Source: Mycolicibacterium iranicum
GTDB lineage: Bacteria > Actinomycetota > Actinomycetes > Mycobacteriales > Mycobacteriaceae
Length of the DNA stretch: 64,000 bases
Reading direction: 5' to 3'
Assembly: GCF_014190915.1 (NCBI RefSeq)
Contig: NZ_JACHVU010000002.1
Span: 62,001 to 126,000 of the forward strand
Each line of letters starts with the position of its first letter. Position 1 is the stretch's first letter. Under the pieces are notes generated by a model that saw only the letters and a program-made list of their open reading frames with translations, made no database searches and was not told the origin of the DNA. The position numbers were made by a program, and so were the translations under genes. Of the stretch, positions 18,920-27,434 are shown in pieces.

Positions 18920-19288
18920 TCACCCGCCGAGGGGCACGCAGTCGTCGCCGCAGCCCGAGGCGGTCGGTGTGCCCGGGCTCGCAGGCCGGTGCAGCACCGC
19001 GCCGGTCGGCCGGACCGCGAGCGTGGCGGACACCTCGGCGCGACCGTCCACGATGAGCGTGTACCCGCCGGGTGTGCGGGGTGGCCACACCAAGGTCACG
19101 TCGGGGTGCGCCGTGGCGTTCCTGCGCGTGCTGTTGCCGACCGATCCGACGTGCAGCACCCCGTCGGTGAGGACCGGCTCGACAGCGACGGTGTGCGCGC
19201 GGTAGTCGTCACCGACGGTGACCAGGTACGCGAACGGGAAGTCGGCGAGTGCCTCGGACAGCGTGTCGAGATCGACCTTGATGCTCAT
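18920..19288 (-). CDS. Pyridoxamine 5'-phosphate oxidase-fold flavin/F420-binding protein
   Basis: A 122-residue split-beta-barrel protein. The segment FAYLVTVGDDYRAHTVAVEP followed by GSVGNSTRRNATAHPDVTLVWPP matches the PNPOx-like flavin/deazaflavin oxidoreductase superfamily, which is abundant in mycobacteria and uses FMN, F420 or heme-like cofactors. The substrate is unknown. A longer ORF exists upstream, but the ATG at 19288 (MSIKVDLDTL) fits the family start. It converges with the dehydrogenase to its left and is divergent from an SDR on the right. Confidence 0.75.
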   Translation of the reverse strand: MSIKVDLDTLSEALADFPFAYLVTVGDDYRAHTVAVEPVLTDGVLHVGSVGNSTRRNATAHPDVTLVWPPRTPGGYTLIVDGRAEVSATLAVRPTGAVLHRPASPGTPTASGCGDDCVPLGG

Positions 19289-19356
19289 GGCGTCATCTTC
19301 GCCGACCCCGGGGCCTGCCGGGAACAAGAACGGCGAGCCGCGTAGTTTCGCAACAC

Positions 19357-20172
19357 ATGGGCCTGCCGACACCGTCACCGACCACCACCGCCGTCGTCAC
19401 CGGAGCCTCGTCCGGCATCGGCGCCGATCTGGCCCGGGAGCTGGCCGCACGTGGCCACGGGCTGACGCTCGTCGCGCGGCGCGAGAACCGTCTGCGCGAG
19501 CTCGCCGACGAGCTGTCCCGCACGGTGCGCGTGGAGGTCATCGCGTGCGACGTCGCCGACGCCGCTGCGCGGGCCGAGCTGCTCCCGGAGGTGGAGCGGC
19601 GGGGCCTGACCGTGGACGTGCTGATCAACAACGCCGGCATCGGCACCATCGGCCCGGTCGCCGAATCGACGCCCGAGGCCGAGATCGCCCAGGTGCGGGT
19701 GAACGTGGAGGCGGTCATCGACCTCACCACCCGCGCCGTGGGGCAGATGGTTCCCCGCGGACGGGGCGCGATCCTCAACGTGGGCTCCACCGCGGGCTTT
19801 CAGCCGTTCCCCGGCCAGTCGGGATACGCCGGCACCAAGGCGTTCGTGCGTGCCTACACCGACGGGCTGCGCGGCGAGCTCGCGGGCACCGGGGTCACCG
19901 TGGCCGCGCTGCATCCCGGGCCGGTGCGCACCGAGTTCCTCGAGAGCGCCGGCATGGACGAGCGGACCTTCGCCGCGGCCTTCCCGAAGTTCATGTGGGT
20001 CGAATCGCGCGCGGTGGCCAGGAAGGGCATCGACGCGCTGGCCAACGACCGCGGCAGCGTGATCCCGGGTCTGCAGAACGAGATCCCGGCGCGCATCTTC
20101 GAGTTCCTACCGCGCCGGCTGCTGCTCCCGCTGCTGAAGAACCAGCATCCCGCGCTGCGCCGGTCGAGCTAG
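19357..20172 (+). CDS. Short-chain dehydrogenase/reductase
   Basis: A 271-residue classical SDR: TGASSGIGADLA near residue 15, NNAGIGT, catalytic serine in LNVGSTAGF and Y-x3-K in YAGTKAF. The C-terminal extension FLPRRLLLPLLKNQHP is hydrophobic and basic and resembles membrane-associating SDRs (DltE/YqjQ-type) that act on lipids. The substrate is unknown. A TAGTTT box lies 8 nt before the ATG, giving a nearly leaderless transcript. Its stop codon overlaps the stop of the convergent CMD gene at a CTAG. Confidence 0.85.
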   Translation: MGLPTPSPTTTAVVTGASSGIGADLARELAARGHGLTLVARRENRLRELADELSRTVRVEVIACDVADAAARAELLPEVERRGLTVDVLINNAGIGTIGPVAESTPEAEIAQVRVNVEAVIDLTTRAVGQMVPRGRGAILNVGSTAGFQPFPGQSGYAGTKAFVRAYTDGLRGELAGTGVTVAALHPGPVRTEFLESAGMDERTFAAAFPKFMWVESRAVARKGIDALANDRGSVIPGLQNEIPARIFEFLPRRLLLPLLKNQHPALRRSS

Positions 20173-20720
20173 GCCTGCGGCCAGGCCCGCATCCAGCCTT
20201 CGACGGGCAGATCCAACCCGTTGCACAGCGTGCAGATCGTGCGATACCAGCCGACCGCGATCAGCAGCTCCATCCGCTGCTCATCGGAAAGCCTGTTGCC
20301 CAACGCGTTCCAGGTCGATGTCGTCCACGTGCCGCTGCGCTCCAGCTCGTCGACCGCCGCGATCAACACCCGCTCGTCGTCCGACCATGCGGTGTCGGCG
20401 CCGGTGACCAGCGCGTCGCACTCGTCCTCGGACACCCCGGCGATCGGACCCCAGAAGGCCGCCTGACCACCCCACTCGTACGCACAGCCCAGCAGCGCGC
20501 AGATCCGCAGGATCGCGATCGTGCGTACCCGCGGCGGAAGTTTCGTGTCGAGGTAGAGGGCCTCTCCGAGAGTGCGCAGCTTCGCTGCCAGCGCGGGGTG
20601 ACGCTGCAGGCAGCGCACCAGTAGCAGCGGTTCGTAGGTGCGGTCGGGATGGCCCCAGCTGTTGATGCCGGCGGCATCCTGCTCGCTCCACGGGGGAGCA
20701 AGCGGCGCAACGCGACTCAC
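20169..20720 (-). CDS. Carboxymuconolactone decarboxylase (CMD)/AhpD-like protein
   Basis: A 183-residue all-helical protein of the CMD superfamily. The core reads TIAILRICALLGCAYEWGGQ; the cysteines are present, but the paired C-x2-C peroxidase motif of AhpD is not, so a peroxidase role is doubtful. Starts with GTG at 20720, which overlaps the stop of the upstream amidohydrolase (GTGA), so the two are probably translated together. The link to D-amino-acid or cyclic-amide metabolism is by position only. Confidence 0.8.
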   Translation of the reverse strand: MSRVAPLAPPWSEQDAAGINSWGHPDRTYEPLLLVRCLQRHPALAAKLRTLGEALYLDTKLPPRVRTIAILRICALLGCAYEWGGQAAFWGPIAGVSEDECDALVTGADTAWSDDERVLIAAVDELERSGTWTTSTWNALGNRLSDEQRMELLIAVGWYRTICTLCNGLDLPVEGWMRAWPQA

Positions 20721-22441
20721 GCGGTCGGTGCGGGACGGCGGCCCCGGATCAGCACACCCGGGCGGGCGTCGGTCGGCACCCCGTTCTCGGCGATGACCTC
20801 GCCGGACACGATCGTCGCGACGTAACCGTCGGCGGTCTGGTCCAGGCGGCGCCCGCCGGCGGGCAGATCCGCCACGACGGTGGGCTTGTGCAGCCGCAGC
20901 GCGACGGGGTCGATGACGTTCAGATCGGCCTTGTAGCCCTGCGCGATCCGTCCCCGGTCGGCGAGACCGGCGACCCGCGCCGGCACCGACGTCAGCTCTC
21001 GGATCACGTCGGCGACCGACAGCCGTCCCGACGGCCTGTCGCGCACCCAGTGCGTCAGCATGTAGGTCGGAAAGCTTGCGTCGCAGATCATCCCGTAATG
21101 GGCGCCACCGTCGCCGAGGCCCAGCACGACGTCATCGCGGCGGATGAGCTCTGCGACAGTGTCGAGGCTGCCGTCGCGGAAATTGGCCAGCGTGACCAGC
21201 AGCATGGCATGCCCGTCGTCGTCGAGGAGGCGGTCGTAGGCCTCTTCGAGCGGACTGACGCCGCGGGCCCGCGCCCGCGCCCCGATCGAATCCTGCGGCG
21301 ACGGTTCGTAGTTCGGCGGATCCCCGAGTGGGAACATGTAGTCCCATGCCTGCGCGGCGAACATCAGCGGGTGCCCGTCGGATGCCGGTGCGTCGTTCAG
21401 GATGCGTTCCCGCACCTCGGGTTTGCGCATCTCGGCGACCTTCTGGGCCAGCGGTAGCGCGGCGATCTCCCGGTACGACGGATACATGACGAACGGGTTG
21501 CCCGACAGGTCCAGACCGAGCACGAGCCCGATCGGCCGCGGGAAGATCTGTCCGGTGACGTCGCCTCCGTTCTCGTTGGCCTTCTCCACCATGCGCAGCG
21601 CGTCGAGGTGGATCGGCGGGCCGGCGTTGCCGATCGCCAAGGTGAACGTGACCGGCAGGCCCACGTCGGAGGCGACGTCGAAGACCGCCTTCAGCGCCCC
21701 CTCGTAGTCGCCGGCCATCAGATCGGGAACGAACTGCAACAGCCCGCCGCCCGCGTCGTCGACCCCGCGGGCGATGGCCTCGATCTCTGCGTACTCCGCC
21801 TCGTAACTCGGAATCGGTTGCCCGCCTGCCGTCTTGTGCAGGGTGAGTCGAGACGAGGCGAAGCCCAGGGCCCCGGCGCTGACGGCCTCCTCGGCGAGCT
21901 TGCGCATCAGGGCCAGGTCCTCGGCGGTCGGCGGCTCGCGGTCGACACCGCGCCGGCCCATCACGTAGACCCGCAGCGGGGAGTGCGGCAGGAACGCCGC
22001 GACATCGATGTCCCGCCTCCCGGCATCCAGGGCGTCGAGGAACTCGGGGAACGTCTCCCAGTGCCACGGCAGGCCGTCGACCATCACGACGCCGGGGATG
22101 TCCTCGACGCCGGCCATCACGTCGACGAGCACGTCGTGGTCGGCGGGCCGGCACGGCGCGAACCCCACGCCGCAGTTCCCCATGATCGCGGTCGTGACCC
22201 CATGGGCCGACGACGGTGTCAGACGGTCCGACCAGATCGCCTGACCGTCGTAGTGGGTGTGCAGGTCGACGAATCCCGGCGTGACGAGCAGGCCGGTCGC
22301 GTCGATCTCGCGGACGGCTGCGCCGTCGACCTGACCCACCGCCGCGATCACGCCGTCGCGCACGGCGACATCTCCGGTGACCGGTTCGCCGCCCAGTCCG
22401 TCGACGAGGGTTCCTCCGCGAATGATGAGGTCATATGTCAT
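20717..22441 (-). CDS. Amidohydrolase (N-acyl-D-amino-acid deacylase-like)
   Basis: A 574-residue TIM-barrel amidohydrolase. It opens YDLIIRGGTLVDGLGG with the metal motif H-x-H in FVDLHTHYDGQ, then GVTTAIMGNCGVGFAPCRP, and late LGLGDGGAHYGMICDAS with metal-binding histidine/aspartate. This set of blocks is typical of D-aminoacylase/N-acyl-D-amino-acid deacylases, though many mycobacterial relatives have untested substrates. The ATG at 22441 lies exactly 6 nt after a minus-strand TACATT, so the mRNA is probably leaderless. The upstream ATG at 22486 would lie beyond that promoter. Confidence 0.86.
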   Translation of the reverse strand: MTYDLIIRGGTLVDGLGGEPVTGDVAVRDGVIAAVGQVDGAAVREIDATGLLVTPGFVDLHTHYDGQAIWSDRLTPSSAHGVTTAIMGNCGVGFAPCRPADHDVLVDVMAGVEDIPGVVMVDGLPWHWETFPEFLDALDAGRRDIDVAAFLPHSPLRVYVMGRRGVDREPPTAEDLALMRKLAEEAVSAGALGFASSRLTLHKTAGGQPIPSYEAEYAEIEAIARGVDDAGGGLLQFVPDLMAGDYEGALKAVFDVASDVGLPVTFTLAIGNAGPPIHLDALRMVEKANENGGDVTGQIFPRPIGLVLGLDLSGNPFVMYPSYREIAALPLAQKVAEMRKPEVRERILNDAPASDGHPLMFAAQAWDYMFPLGDPPNYEPSPQDSIGARARARGVSPLEEAYDRLLDDDGHAMLLVTLANFRDGSLDTVAELIRRDDVVLGLGDGGAHYGMICDASFPTYMLTHWVRDRPSGRLSVADVIRELTSVPARVAGLADRGRIAQGYKADLNVIDPVALRLHKPTVVADLPAGGRRLDQTADGYVATIVSGEVIAENGVPTDARPGVLIRGRRPAPTA

Positions 22442-22447
22442 TCCCCG

Positions 22448-22457
22448 AATGTACGGT
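22448..22457. promoter_or_regulatory. Overlapping divergent -10 boxes
   Basis: On the minus strand TACATT (22453-22448) is 6 nt from the ATG at 22441; on the plus strand TACGGT (22452-22457) is 6 nt from the GTG at 22464. The two hexamers share the T-A pair at 22452-22453, so RNA polymerase cannot occupy both at once. Confidence 0.65.
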
Positions 22458-22463
22458 GATCCC

Positions 22464-22853
22464 GTGATCGACCACTTCGGAATCAACTGTGCGGACTGGG
22501 AGAAGTCGAAGGCCTTCTACGACAAGGTCCTCGGCGTGCTGGGGTACACCCGGCAGATGGATTTCGGGGTTGCCGTCGGCTACGGCACCGAAGGCAAACC
22601 GGACTTCTGGATCGCCGACATGAACGCCGGCGACGCGGCGGGCCCGAACCGGGAGGCGCACTTCGCCTTCCAGGCCGCCGGCGCCGAGGCTGTGCAGGCG
22701 TTCCACGACGCCGCCCTGGAGGCGGGCGGGGAATCGCTGCATGCGCCACGGCTGTGGCCCGAGTATCACGACAACTACTACGGCGCGTTCGTGCGCGACC
22801 CGGACGGCAACAACGTCGAGGCCGTGTTCCACGGCGGCGGTCCCCGGGACTGA
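22464..22853 (+). CDS. Glyoxalase/VOC-superfamily protein
   Basis: A 129-residue single VOC domain: IDHFGINCADWEKSKAFYDKVLG at the start and YYGAFVRDPDGNNVEAVFHG at the end, with candidate metal ligands His (first strand) and Glu (VEAVFH). Members include glyoxalase I-like lyases, dioxygenases and resistance proteins; the function here is open. The GTG at 22464 is at a predicted leaderless transcription start. Translation from the earlier in-frame ATGs would cross the divergent promoter and is rejected. Confidence 0.86.
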   Translation: MIDHFGINCADWEKSKAFYDKVLGVLGYTRQMDFGVAVGYGTEGKPDFWIADMNAGDAAGPNREAHFAFQAAGAEAVQAFHDAALEAGGESLHAPRLWPEYHDNYYGAFVRDPDGNNVEAVFHGGGPRD

Positions 22854-22868
22854 CCGCTGCCTCCGGCG

Positions 22869-22874
22869 TAGCTT
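22869..22874 (+). promoter_or_regulatory. -10 box (TAGCTT) of a leaderless promoter
   Basis: TAGCTT, 6 nt, then the ATG at 22881. No ribosome-binding site is visible. Confidence 0.6.
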
Positions 22875-22880
22875 GGCGGC

Positions 22881-23393
22881 ATGGCTGACATCGATTCCGC
22901 CCGCGAGGTCCTGCGCGATTCCTTCACGCGATTGATCGAGCACGCAGACGACCTCACCGAGAACCTCACCGACGACGTCGCCTACTTTCGGCCCGCCCCG
23001 GAGGCCAACACGATCACGTGGCTGCTGTGGCACACCGCGCGGATGCAGGATGCCCAGGTGTGCGACCTCGCCGGCGTCGAGCAGGTGTGGTTCCGGGACG
23101 GCTGGGTGGACCGGTTCGGTCTGGACCTGCCGCGCGACGCGCACGGCTACGGCCACTCTCCCGAGGACGTTGCGAAGGTGCGGGCATCGCGGGATCTGCT
23201 CGCCGGGTACTACCACGCTGTCCACCGGGCGACGCTGGAGTACGTCGCGTCGGTGTCCGCCGCCGAGCTGGCCCGGGTGATCGACCAGCGGTGGACCCCG
23301 CCGGTGACGGCGAGCGCCCGGTTGGTCAGCGTCGTCGACGACGCCGCCCAGCACCTCGGCCAGGCGGCGTATGTCCGAGGGCTCGTCAGCTGA
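22881..23393 (+). CDS. DinB/DUF664-like (mycothiol-transferase fold) protein
   Basis: A 170-residue four-helix-bundle protein. The metal-site histidines of the DinB fold appear in TWLLWHTARMQDAQ (near 50) and in DDAAQHLGQAAYVRG near the C-terminus, with a third in the middle (YYHAVHRATLEY). In actinobacteria such proteins include mycothiol-dependent isomerases and transferases, but many are uncharacterised. It is transcribed from its own predicted leaderless promoter and overlaps the start region of the following PAP2 gene. Confidence 0.8.
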   Translation: MADIDSAREVLRDSFTRLIEHADDLTENLTDDVAYFRPAPEANTITWLLWHTARMQDAQVCDLAGVEQVWFRDGWVDRFGLDLPRDAHGYGHSPEDVAKVRASRDLLAGYYHAVHRATLEYVASVSAAELARVIDQRWTPPVTASARLVSVVDDAAQHLGQAAYVRGLVS

Positions 23394-23965
23394 ACGCGGC
23401 GATCCGGTGGTGGCCGCTGGCCGGTCTGGCCGGCATGGTCGCGCTCGGGGTCGCGGTCGGGAAGGGCTCCACACCGATTGACGACTGGTTCCAGGATCTG
23501 GGGGACGAGCATCGATCGCTCGGCCTGCTCCTGGTATTCACCGACGGGCGTGTCATCCTCGCGCTGTGCGCGATCGTCACCGCGGTCGCACTGGCGCAGC
23601 GACGGTGGAACCTCGCGGCGGCCACGGTCGTCACACCGTTTCTCGCGGTGATGGCGGCGCGGCTGGCCAAGCGGTCGTTCGGCCGCCTGAAAGAGGGCGG
23701 AATCTGCTATCCGAGCGGGCACACCACGCTGGCGGTCGTCGTGATCGCGATGGCGGTCCTGCTGGTCGGGGTGGCCACGTGGGCGGCGGCCGTCGCGGCC
23801 GGCGTCCTCGTGCTCGCGATACTCGGTCAGGCGGTGTCCTACCACTACTTCACCGACGCCATCGGGGCCCTGTTCCTCGGCAGCGCTTTCGTCTGCCTGG
23901 CCGTTTGGCTGGCAAAACTTGACAGGTGTCAACCCGGGGGCGATCCAGATCACACCCGGGGCTAG
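23390..23965 (+). CDS. PAP2-family membrane phosphatase
   Basis: About 191 residues, with five to six transmembrane helices and the PAP2 acid-phosphatase signature: K-R-S-F-G-R-L-K, then YPSGHTT, then SYHYFTDAIGALF (H-x3-D). Likely substrates are lipid phosphates or pyrophosphates in the membrane. The start is uncertain. The frame has no ATG, GTG or TTG near the beginning; a CTG at 23390 overlapping the previous TGA stop keeps the first transmembrane helix, while the first in-frame ATG (23435) would cut it. The 3' end carries a palindromic operator and the -10 box of the next gene. Confidence 0.72.
   Translation: MNAAIRWWPLAGLAGMVALGVAVGKGSTPIDDWFQDLGDEHRSLGLLLVFTDGRVILALCAIVTAVALAQRRWNLAAATVVTPFLAVMAARLAKRSFGRLKEGGICYPSGHTTLAVVVIAMAVLLVGVATWAAAVAAGVLVLAILGQAVSYHYFTDAIGALFLGSAFVCLAVWLAKLDRCQPGGDPDHTRG
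23919..23932. promoter_or_regulatory. TTGACA-GG-TGTCAA inverted repeat
   Basis: Perfect 6-bp arms with a 2-bp centre lie inside the PAP2 coding end, 43 to 56 bp upstream of the predicted start of the aldehyde dehydrogenase transcript. It resembles TetR-type operators, and its TTGACA half also occurs in the paired operator at the left edge of the window. Confidence 0.5.
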
Positions 23966-23968
23966 CAT
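23963..23968 (+). promoter_or_regulatory. -10 box (TAGCAT) overlapping the PAP2 stop codon
   Basis: TAGCAT is followed by 6 nt and the ATG at 23975. Its TAG is the PAP2 stop codon. Confidence 0.6.
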
Positions 23969-23974
23969 GGAGGC

Positions 23975-25504
23975 ATGACAGCGACGTCCGACGTGCAAGC
24001 AGACAACACGTTCACCGGCACCGGAACCATCAAGAACCCGGCCACCGGCGCCGTCGCCGGCACGGTGCACTGGACCGATCCGGCCGACGTACCCCAGGTG
24101 GCGGCCGGCCTGCGCGCCGCGCAGAAGGAGTGGGAGGCCCGCGGTCCCAAGGGCCGCGCCAAGGTCTTGGCCCGCTACGCGATCTGGCTCGGCGACCACC
24201 GCGCCGAGATCGAGGACCTGCTGATCGCCGAGACCGGCAAGTCGGCGGTGGACGCCGCCCAGGAGGTGCCGCTGATCCTGATGATCACCTCCTACTACGT
24301 CCGCACGATGGAGAAGGCCCTGGCTCCCGAGTCGCGGCCGGCGGCGCTGCCGTTCCTGTCCATCAAGAAGATCACCGTGCACTACCGGCCCCGCCCGGTC
24401 GTCGGCATCATCGCGCCGTGGAACTACCCGGTCGCCAATGCGCTGATGGACGCGATCGGCGCCCTGGCTGCCGGCTGCGCGGTTCTGCTCAAGCCCTCGG
24501 AGCGCACTCCGCTGACCGCCGAGCTGCTGCTGCGCGGCTGGCTGGAATCGGGCGGCCCGGACGTGCTGGCCCTGGCCCAGGGTGCACGGGCGGTGTCCGA
24601 GGCCGTCATCGACAACTCCGACTACATCCAGTTCACCGGGTCGAGCGCGACCGGCGCGAAGGTGATGGAGCGGGCCGCGCGCAGGCTCACCCCGGTCAGC
24701 CTGGAGCTCGGCGGCAAAGACCCGATGATCGTGCTGGAGGATGCCGACGTCGAGCTGGCCGCGCACGCCGCGGTGTGGGGCGCGATGTTCAACGCCGGCC
24801 AGACGTGCGTCTCCGTCGAGCGCGTCTACGTCCTGGAGCAGGTGTACGACCAGTTCGTCGACGCCGTTGTGCGTGACGTGCAGAAGCTGAAGGTGGGTGC
24901 CGGTGACGGCAACGCCTTCGGTGCGTTGATCGACGACAGCCAGGTCGCCGTCACCGAGGGCCACGTCCAGGACGCACTGGACAAGGGGGCGCGCGCACTG
25001 ACCGGCGGCAAGCGCGGCGCAGGGTCGGGCAGCTTCTACGAGCCGACCGTGCTCGTCGATGTGGACCACTCGATGCAGTGCATGACCGAGGAGACGTTCG
25101 GGCCGACGCTGCCGATCATGAAGGTCTCGTCGGCCGAAGAGGCGGTGCGCCTGGCCAACGACAGCCCGTACGGGTTGTCCGCCGCGGTGTTCTCGAAGGA
25201 TCTGGAGCGCGCGGAATCCGTTGCGGTGCAGCTGGATTGCGGCGGGGTGAACATCAACGACGTGATCTCCAACCTGATGTGCACCACCGCCCCGATGGGT
25301 GGATGGAAGACCTCGGGGATCGGCGCGCGGTTCGGCGGGCCCGAGGGGCTGCGCAAGTACTGCCGGATCGAGACGGTGGTCGGCCCGCGCACCAACATCG
25401 GAGCGGGCGGCAACTACTACAACAACTCGCCCCGTGCGCTGAAGCGGATGAACACGATGATGACCAAGCTGGCGCTGATCCGGCCCAAGCGCGTGGCCAA
25501 GTAG
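23975..25504 (+). CDS. NAD(P)-dependent aldehyde dehydrogenase (succinate-semialdehyde type)
   Basis: A 509-residue soluble aldehyde dehydrogenase. Visible motifs are IIAPWNYPVANALMDAIGAL (cofactor), FTGSSATGAKVM, the catalytic glutamate in LELGGKDPMIVL and the catalytic cysteine in FNAGQTCVSVERV. The sequence resembles mycobacterial enzymes annotated as succinic semialdehyde dehydrogenases (GabD2-like), but substrate choice is not proven. The C-terminal tail (RMNTMMTKLALIRPKRVAK) is basic and hydrophobic, perhaps membrane-associating. Predicted leaderless. An upstream inverted repeat suggests control by a TetR-like protein. Confidence 0.88.
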   Translation: MTATSDVQADNTFTGTGTIKNPATGAVAGTVHWTDPADVPQVAAGLRAAQKEWEARGPKGRAKVLARYAIWLGDHRAEIEDLLIAETGKSAVDAAQEVPLILMITSYYVRTMEKALAPESRPAALPFLSIKKITVHYRPRPVVGIIAPWNYPVANALMDAIGALAAGCAVLLKPSERTPLTAELLLRGWLESGGPDVLALAQGARAVSEAVIDNSDYIQFTGSSATGAKVMERAARRLTPVSLELGGKDPMIVLEDADVELAAHAAVWGAMFNAGQTCVSVERVYVLEQVYDQFVDAVVRDVQKLKVGAGDGNAFGALIDDSQVAVTEGHVQDALDKGARALTGGKRGAGSGSFYEPTVLVDVDHSMQCMTEETFGPTLPIMKVSSAEEAVRLANDSPYGLSAAVFSKDLERAESVAVQLDCGGVNINDVISNLMCTTAPMGGWKTSGIGARFGGPEGLRKYCRIETVVGPRTNIGAGGNYYNNSPRALKRMNTMMTKLALIRPKRVAK

Positions 25505-25555
25505 CGCGCCACCGGGCGTTCACCCGGGCGTCACCGCCCGGTACGCAGGGCTGGA

Positions 25556-25561
25556 TAGCTT
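25556..25561 (+). promoter_or_regulatory. -10 box (TAGCTT) of a leaderless promoter
   Basis: TAGCTT, 6 nt, then the GTG at 25568. Confidence 0.6.
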
Positions 25562-25567
25562 CGGCCG

Positions 25568-26437
25568 GTGACCCTGGACCTGTCTGCCCCCGACGGCCGC
25601 TACACCGTCCTCGACGACGATGACGACGACCCGGTTCTGCTGATCCAGCCCGGCGGCACCGTCGTCGACACGTGGCGGGAGAACTACCCGTACGACGAGC
25701 GCATGCCGCGCCCGGAGTACGAGGAACAGAAGCGTCTGCTGCAGATCGAGCTGTTGAAGCTGCAGAAGTGGAGCCAGGCGCACGGGCATCGCCACGTCAT
25801 CGTCTTCGAGGGACGCGACGCCGCGGGCAAGGGCGGCACCATCAAGCGGTTCATGGAACACCTCAACCCGCGGGGTGCGCGGGTGGTGGCGCTGGAGAAG
25901 CCGACGGAGAAGGAGCGCACGCAGTGGTACTTCCAGCGCTACGTGAACCACCTTCCGTCGGCCGGGGAGATGGTGCTGTTCGACCGGTCCTGGTACAACC
26001 GGGCCGGCGTGGAGCGGGTCATGGGATTCTGCACGGCCAAGCAGCACGCCGAGTTCATCCGGCAGGTCCCGCTGTTCGAGCAGATGCTGGTCAACGACGG
26101 GGTCAGCCTGACCAAGCTGTGGTTCTCGGTCACGCAGTCCGAACAGCGCACACGCTTCACGATCCGGCAGGTCGATCCCGTGCGGCAGTGGAAGCTCTCG
26201 CCCACCGATCTCGCGTCGCTGGACAAATGGGACGACTACACCGAGGCCAAAGAGGACATGTTCGCGTGGACGGACACCGAGACGGCGCCGTGGATGGCGG
26301 TCAAGAGCAACGACAAGAAGCGCGCCCGCATCAACGCCATGCGCTACGTGCTGAGTAAGTTCGACTACGACAACAAGGACCTCGACGTGGTCGGCCGCCC
26401 CGACCCGCTCATCGTGGGACGCGCACTCGCCGACTGA
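25568..26437 (+). CDS. ppk2: Polyphosphate kinase 2, class I type
   Basis: A 289-residue P-loop kinase that moves phosphate between polyphosphate and nucleoside diphosphates. Walker A is FEGRDAAGKGGTIKRF (near 80), the lid region ends LEKPTEKERTQWYFQRYV, and Walker B is FDRSWYNRAGVERVMGF. These motifs fit PPK2 class I, which usually phosphorylates GDP or ADP. The N-terminus is acidic (a run of aspartates). Predicted leaderless GTG start. A second, different PPK2 lies at 56410-57276. Confidence 0.9.
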   Translation: MTLDLSAPDGRYTVLDDDDDDPVLLIQPGGTVVDTWRENYPYDERMPRPEYEEQKRLLQIELLKLQKWSQAHGHRHVIVFEGRDAAGKGGTIKRFMEHLNPRGARVVALEKPTEKERTQWYFQRYVNHLPSAGEMVLFDRSWYNRAGVERVMGFCTAKQHAEFIRQVPLFEQMLVNDGVSLTKLWFSVTQSEQRTRFTIRQVDPVRQWKLSPTDLASLDKWDDYTEAKEDMFAWTDTETAPWMAVKSNDKKRARINAMRYVLSKFDYDNKDLDVVGRPDPLIVGRALAD

Positions 26438-26497
26438 CCCGGTGTCCACGGCGCCGCCCCCGCGGTGACATCTCGCCGGAGACAGGAGGACGCGTCC

Positions 26498-27379
26498 GTG
26501 CGGTTTCTCGCCACGCTGCTGTTGTGGCTTCTCACCACGGTCGCGCTGGCCGTCGCGGTCCCGGCGGTGTGGGCGCAGTCGCACCTCGTCTCCGAGGACG
26601 GCTACGCCGCGATGGCGACGTCGGCGGCCAGGGACAGCAGGTTGCAGGATGCGATGTCGGCCGAGCTGACGACGCAGGTGGTGGCGCTCGGCGAGGACAA
26701 CGGGTACACCCTCAACCCCGAACTCGTGCGCACGGTGGCCGACTCCTACACCCGCAACGACGGGTTCCCCGGCCAGTTCGCCCAGGCCAACCGCATCGCC
26801 CACCGGTGGATGTTCACCGGCGCCGTCCCCAGCGGCAACTCGACCGATCAGTGGCTCATCGACGTCGCCCCGATGCTGTCGGACCCGTCGTTCACCGCGA
26901 CGCTGGGCACCCTGGATCTGCAGGTGCCCCCGACACTGACGGTGCCGATCACCGTCGACTCGCCCGAGCTGCAGCCCGGCACGTTGCGCTGGCTCGCCAC
27001 CTGGGGGCCGTGGGCGAGCATCGGCGCGGCCGTCGTCACGGCGATGTTCGCACTGCTCACCCTGGCCGCATCGCGGTCTCGGGCCAAAGGTCTTACCGCA
27101 CTGGGAGTTTCGGCGCTTCTGGTGGGGGCCGCCGGCTGGGCGGCGATCGAGGTCGGCAACCGCTTCGTCGACACCGGGCTCAACCAGACGACCGGGGACA
27201 TCCGCACGGTGGCCGAGGTGATGGTCGACACCGCGAAAGACAGCCTGCACCAATGGCTCAACTACACGCTGCTCGCCGGTGGCGGGCTCATCGTCCTCGG
27301 TGTGGTCGCCGCGGTGGTCGGCGGTGTGCTGCGCCGATCCTCGGAGACGTCGTCGCCCGCACCGACCACCCGCTTCTGA
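26498..27379 (+). CDS. Conserved membrane protein of unknown function
   Basis: A 293-residue protein. An N-terminal signal-anchor (RFLATLLLWLLTTVALAVAV) leads to an extracytoplasmic region of about 140 residues with no recognised motif. This is followed by three hydrophobic segments near residues 170-190, 198-220 and 250-275 and a short polar tail. The GTG at 26498 is chosen because AGGAGG lies 8 nt upstream; the longer GTG at 26465 has no such site. No function can be assigned. Confidence 0.75.
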   Translation: MRFLATLLLWLLTTVALAVAVPAVWAQSHLVSEDGYAAMATSAARDSRLQDAMSAELTTQVVALGEDNGYTLNPELVRTVADSYTRNDGFPGQFAQANRIAHRWMFTGAVPSGNSTDQWLIDVAPMLSDPSFTATLGTLDLQVPPTLTVPITVDSPELQPGTLRWLATWGPWASIGAAVVTAMFALLTLAASRSRAKGLTALGVSALLVGAAGWAAIEVGNRFVDTGLNQTTGDIRTVAEVMVDTAKDSLHQWLNYTLLAGGGLIVLGVVAAVVGGVLRRSSETSSPAPTTRF

Positions 27380-27434
27380 ACCGTCCAGCAGATTCCGCAC
27401 CCGCCAGCGCAATTGAGTGTCCGCGGCGGATAGG

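Noticed and set aside
25505..25567. Intrinsic terminator after the aldehyde dehydrogenase
   Set aside because: GC-rich repeats of CCGGGCG exist but no stable stem with a T-run was found.
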